64,000 nucleotides of DNA, taken from positions 42,365,501 to 42,429,500 of the forward strand of contig CM060842.1 of assembly GCA_030762175.1 (NCBI GenBank), given 5' to 3'. Both the position numbers and the translations under genes were made by a program. The DNA is from Metallyticus violacea. Taxonomy: Eukaryota > Arthropoda > Insecta > Mantodea > Metallyticidae. Below the pieces are notes generated by a model, which did no database searches, was not told where the DNA came from, and saw nothing but the letters and a program-made list of their open reading frames with translations. The first letter of the stretch is position 1, and the number at the start of each line of letters is the position of its first letter. Positions 60,335 to 64,000 of the stretch are shown one piece after another.

Positions 60335-61830
60335 CTGTCTTGTAAAAGCAAAGTGATGATTGTCCGTCACTGCCAGAAGAGGTGAAGGGGGCATTATTCA
60401 TGGAGTTTTCGTTTCTGTGTAGGCTAGTGTTATATCACCCTCTTCTGCCTGAAGCACAAAAGAACGACCAGGATGCAAACGATATTAATTTAAAACAGAG
60501 TAACTCCTACTTTTAGTTGTATTATGGCAATATACAATTACGTATACACAATTTGCTATGCCTAATTGTTTTTAAAAACCACACTTAAATTTTCTAAATT
60601 GTATTACGCGGGACAGCGGTTCTATAATAGGTGAATAATTCTTCATTTATAACTGGTTTGCCTCCATTTCTACATAATTGTCAACTGTAGTGGAACGTGC
60701 GGTATCATACAAGCACAGAGAGCAAAGAACGGTAAAGAATTCATTTCAAGAGTGAATTATGAATAAGGTCGAGCTTATATGCAAACGGGTTTAAGGATGA
60801 TTCACGCAACACTAACTTTTTTAAATATTACATATAATTTTGGGCATGAAAAACTTGTGTGATAACATTACAACTATTTCATGCTGTATTTAATATAAAT
60901 TAAATGTTCCTTCGACTTCCTGTGTCTCAAAAATAAACTAAGCTCTTTCACGTATTAAGTACAACAACAAATTCGCATAACGTTTTCCTTTTCCCGTAAA
61001 AACGAAGGAAAAAGAAAAATATACAAAGTAAGCTTTCGATAATCTTCATATCTTAAAAAAAAAAAAGTAAAACAAGCAGAGAAAGCACCACTTCCCCTAA
61101 AAAGTTCTTAATTACATGCTTAAGGGAGCATGTAACTAACTATTGCTCACAGACCGTTAGCCAATAATTCTAACTGCCGCTGCTGTCCACATTTCCCATG
61201 AGAAAACATGCTTCGGTAGTAAAATCCGTCATTCATGCGTAAAGCATACCATCTTGATAGAGCTCGTTGTTGCCGAAGCGTAACATGCCGTGTTTACAAA
61301 GCTTAAATACAGCTTCGTATTTACTACATAGGGTTACCAAAAAGGGGAGCATTTTTCCTTTTAATAACTCTGACTTAAGTGATGCACCAGTCCATTTTCT
61401 CGTTTACGAAGAATTATGGATGAAAATTTTGCATCCGTTGACGCTTATGATGGTATAGAATGAGTAAAATGCTTTGATTATACGGAAAATTCAGTAATGT
61501 TTTAAATAACAAAGTTTACATACATTTTACAAAATATAGCACCATTTAGTGAGATACAGTAAACAGATAAAGCATATTTATACTAAAATGTAATAAAAGG
61601 ATTATCTAAAATTTCGAAATAGGACTTACACTAAGTAAAAAAAAAATGACTAATAGCACAGGAAAATATCACAATCACAAAAGAAGCTCTCTGTACTCGT
61701 AAGTTCAAAGCGGCATCTCGGCAGCAAGGTCAAAATGTTTATCCACATAAACAGGATGTTTAACTAAAAAATAAAAAGAGATGTAATGAACAGTTGCATC
61801 TTTCCCCATCCTGTACAGAGCTCAGTGGTC
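60335..61830. other. No supported feature
   Basis: AT-rich DNA, including an A-run near 61055. A 9-bp hairpin (TTACATGCT/AGCATGTAA) lies at about 61113-61136. No gene recognised. Confidence 0.5.
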
Positions 61831-61834
61831 ACTA

Positions 61835-62110
61835 ACAAGGGTAGGAGAATGTTAGAACGTGAAGAGGAAAATGAAGAACAGGCGTCAGTCTAAGAGATCG
61901 GATCCACAACCAAGATATCAAGAAAATGAAGTCATGAAGGATGTGACAACAACGAGGAAAAACATCAAATGCAGGTAGGAAGGTCATGTTGCTAGAATGA
62001 ACAATCGTTGGACATATAAAACGACATTCTGGAAAGTAGGACGACAGGTTGATCTATTTGATTCCCGGCAACTGATCATCAAAGACGAATTACCCAAAGG
62101 AAGCACTGAG
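61835..62110 (+). pseudogene. Non-LTR retrotransposon ORF2 C-terminal fragment
   Basis: The plus-strand blocks NKGRRMLEREE, then VMKDVTTTRKNIKCR, a stop where Trp is expected, then EGHVARMNNRWTYKTTFWK (61975-62035) fit the region after the reverse transcriptase of RTE/jockey-type elements, where a GHVARM-x-x-x-RW motif is typical. The usual GRP-x-x-RW continuation is lost. No 3' tail or upstream reverse transcriptase was found. It lies about 200 bp before mariner M7. Confidence 0.62.
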
Positions 62111-62301
62111 ACAAGAATGAGGAGTTTGCCGAAGCGGCTGTTCGGAATTACCAACTACCTACCTTGCTCTCCAGGGATTACACGGGCTAGTGCTAATTCC
62201 ATTCCTTAGAGATGCAGTTTAAAAAATCTAACCCATTTAAAATTCTATCGTTGCTTTTTAGAAACTGAATTGTTCAATTTACCCCGCTGTACTCTATGGT
62301 A

Positions 62302-63562
62302 CGATGGTAGGTACATAAGTTTCCGGCCTCGCCGCTAAGGATTATCGCCTTCACAAAATCATGTGTGATACTTTATCTGTTAAGTAAATAATTGAAGCTG
62401 CAACTTTCGCTCCGCTGAATTCAGTTGTTCAAATATGGTTGCGTAAAAAAGACTTATGTGTAGAATATTGTGACATGTTCAAAATGGAGTTTCGAGCTGT
62501 TATTAAGTTCTTCTTACTCCGAGTGAAATTAAACAGCAATTGGGCGGTGTATATGGGGAAATATTTCTCTCATAAAAGAATGGGTCAAACTTTTTCCAAT
62601 GGTCGAGAAAGCATTGAAGACGAAGAGCATGCAGGTCGGCCCTTGGAGGTGCTCACTCCTGAAAACATTGTTCTTGTGGAAGGAGAAATTATGGAACACC
62701 TGTGGTTCAAAGTTACAGATATAGCAGCAAGGTTGGGCCTTTCTAAAAAACAGTCCTTCGAATTATTCATGAACATTTTAACGTGATTAAGGTTATTGCA
62801 AGACTCTAGACTGCAAGAGGTCTAGACTTCCTTTCTCGGTTCAAAAGCAGCAACGAGTCATTTGTTGTCAGGCACCTTTGGAGCTCTGCCGTGGCAACAA
62901 CAGAGAAGTTCTGCAAACCATTGTTACAAAAGATGAATTATGGTCATCTACTATCTTCCCTTATCCAAAAGAGAATCAATGGAGTGGCGTAAACATAGCG
63001 AAGCACCGCCTCTAAAGGTCAAGGTCACTCAGTCAACCAGGAAGATCATGGCCATAATATTTTGGGACTGTGAGGGAATACTCTTCATTGACTTCCAGGA
63101 GAGGAACACCACAGAAAATGGGGACTACTATGCTGGACTACTGCACAGACTACGTGCTTCCATCAAAGAGTAAAGGCGAGGAAAGCTGAGTGGTGGTGTG
63201 CGCCTTCTTCATGTAAACGAGTCTGTACACACAGCTCTTGTTGCAAAGGAAGCTGTGCAGAAATGTGACTTCAAGGAGACCTCCCATCCACCCAGATCTA
63301 GCTCCCAGTGAGTATTTCCTCTTTTCAAAACCCAAGAAGGGCCTTCGGGAAGGAAATTTAAGTGTGATGAAGAAGCGATGGATGCTGTTTATGCCAATTT
63401 TGCAGACAATACTTCTCACTATTGGGGGGGGGGATTGACATATTAATTCAAAGATGTGAGTTTATTGTAATAAATGGTAACTTTATTGAGAAGTGAAGCT
63501 TAGTGTTTATCTTTATCATACCTAGAAAACGGTTAGTCCGGAAACTTTTGGACCTACCCTCG
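62302..63562 (+). mobile_element. Mariner element M7, full length, matched ends, decayed transposase
   Basis: The left end CGATGGTAGGTACATAAGTT and the right end in reverse complement CGAGGGTAGGTCCAAAAGTT continue as TCCGG, with TA at 62300-62301 and 63563-63564. The 1261 bp length is typical for mariners. From about 62484: MEFRAVIKFFLLR, GQTFSNGRESIEDEEHAGRP, a helix-turn-helix with DIAARLGLSKK, then after shifts VTKDELW (first Asp kept), MAIIFWDCEGILFIDFQE, NGDYYAGLLHRLRASIKE, LLHVNESVHTALVAKEA (second Asp replaced by Val) and DLAPSEYFLFSKPKKG (third Asp replaced by Glu). A ten-G run (63424-63433) interrupts the C-terminus. Inactive, but its ends are the best preserved of any mariner in the window. 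Confidence 0.92.
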
Positions 63563-63579
63563 TATGTAACATTTATGTA

Positions 63580-63705
63580 AACTGTGTGATGGATACTATC
63601 TAGTGATACGTGAGATAAATTTCAAGCTGAGAAAGGAATTCTGGAAGGAAGCGTTCCACGCCTATTTTTAGGGTACCTCTTGGGCATTTATCATTAAGAG
63701 TTATG
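63580..63705 (-). mobile_element. SINE family A, copy A6, fragment
   Basis: GAAAGGAATTCTGGAAGGAA, GCGTTCCACG, then GGGCATTTATCATTAAGAGT follow the same order as in A5 (GGGAAAGG, GGAAGGAAGCGTTC, GGCATTTACCGTTAATGAG). There is no tRNA head and no clear target duplication. It starts about 20 bp past the end of mariner M7. Confidence 0.6.
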
Positions 63706-64000
63706 CAATAACAGCGATATACTGGTTAAGTCAATATAACATGAAAAGCAATTAGCACTAGATAAACAATGGCTTCAACTCAAGTAGCTCGTGGAGTACT
63801 TCAGAACCGCTAATAATATTCCAGTTCTATTTTTCTATCCCAAGTTATAAGACCTATGGGTAAAAGAAAGAAAACAAAGTAAAAAGTATCTAATTGTTTT
63901 TAGAGGATACAAGTATAATTGTTCTAATTATCAATTTATCGTCCGCTTTACAAAGAAATGTTTCCGACTGGTAACGATTATTTATTTCTTTTGAGAATTT
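63706..64000. other. No supported feature
   Basis: Nothing recognised before the window ends. Confidence 0.5.

Noticed and set aside
1..64000. CRISPR array, bacterial operon or prophage
   Set aside because: No regularly spaced direct repeats, no operon-like gene packing, and the sequence is clearly animal repeat DNA.

Overview
This window looks like intergenic or intronic DNA from a large, AT-rich, repeat-dense animal genome, most likely an insect. The evidence is the load of mariner, Tc1-like and hAT transposon remnants, two families of tRNA-derived SINEs with polymerase III A/B-box heads, non-LTR retrotransposon tail fragments, many microsatellites, and no long open frames. I cannot name the species. 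I found no intact host protein-coding gene, no rRNA, no CRISPR array and no bacterial-type operon. Only two frames exceed 140 codons: one is a decayed mariner transposase, the other is unrecognised and partly microsatellite.

Layout, left to right. 1.9-2.9 kb (minus strand): decayed copy of an arthropod repeat-borne protein (motif GERFHQDI). 4.1-5.9 kb: two copies of SINE family A. 8.0-9.3 kb: mariner with both ends, interrupted by a short SINE A with a 9-bp target duplication. 13.1-13.7 kb: local ~205-bp duplication. 15.3-16.3 kb: a non-LTR tail fragment and half a mariner. 18.0-19.0 kb: mariner ending at a 40-A tract. 20.6-26.3 kb: cluster of internally deleted elements related to transposases with a DUF4817-type helix-turn-helix (called families E and F here). 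27.2-28.7 kb: mariner carrying a SINE B. 32.3-33.4 kb: hAT fragment and a transposase fragment. 35-44 kb: four more SINE B insertions, one only 31 bp long, a mariner fragment and one tRNA-Arg-like sequence. 45.4-47.0 kb: Tc1-like element with both terminal repeats. 48.9-51.4 kb: a multi-level nest (family E element, SINE B, hAT). 53.8-56.9 kb: SINE A copies and a mariner. 60.0-63.7 kb: mariner end, non-LTR tail, a nearly complete mariner with matching ends, and a SINE A remnant.

The elements do not form a pathway. What they give is a relative history: SINEs A and B and a hAT element inserted into mariner and family E copies that were already present. No transposase here keeps an intact reading frame; catalytic residues or frames are lost in every copy that can be judged. 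I found no undescribed functional system. The most informative signals are the nested insertions with readable target duplications, a shared internal deletion that keeps only the DNA-binding N-terminus and the C-terminal tail of a transposase, and two SINE families that appear unnamed as far as I can tell from sequence alone.
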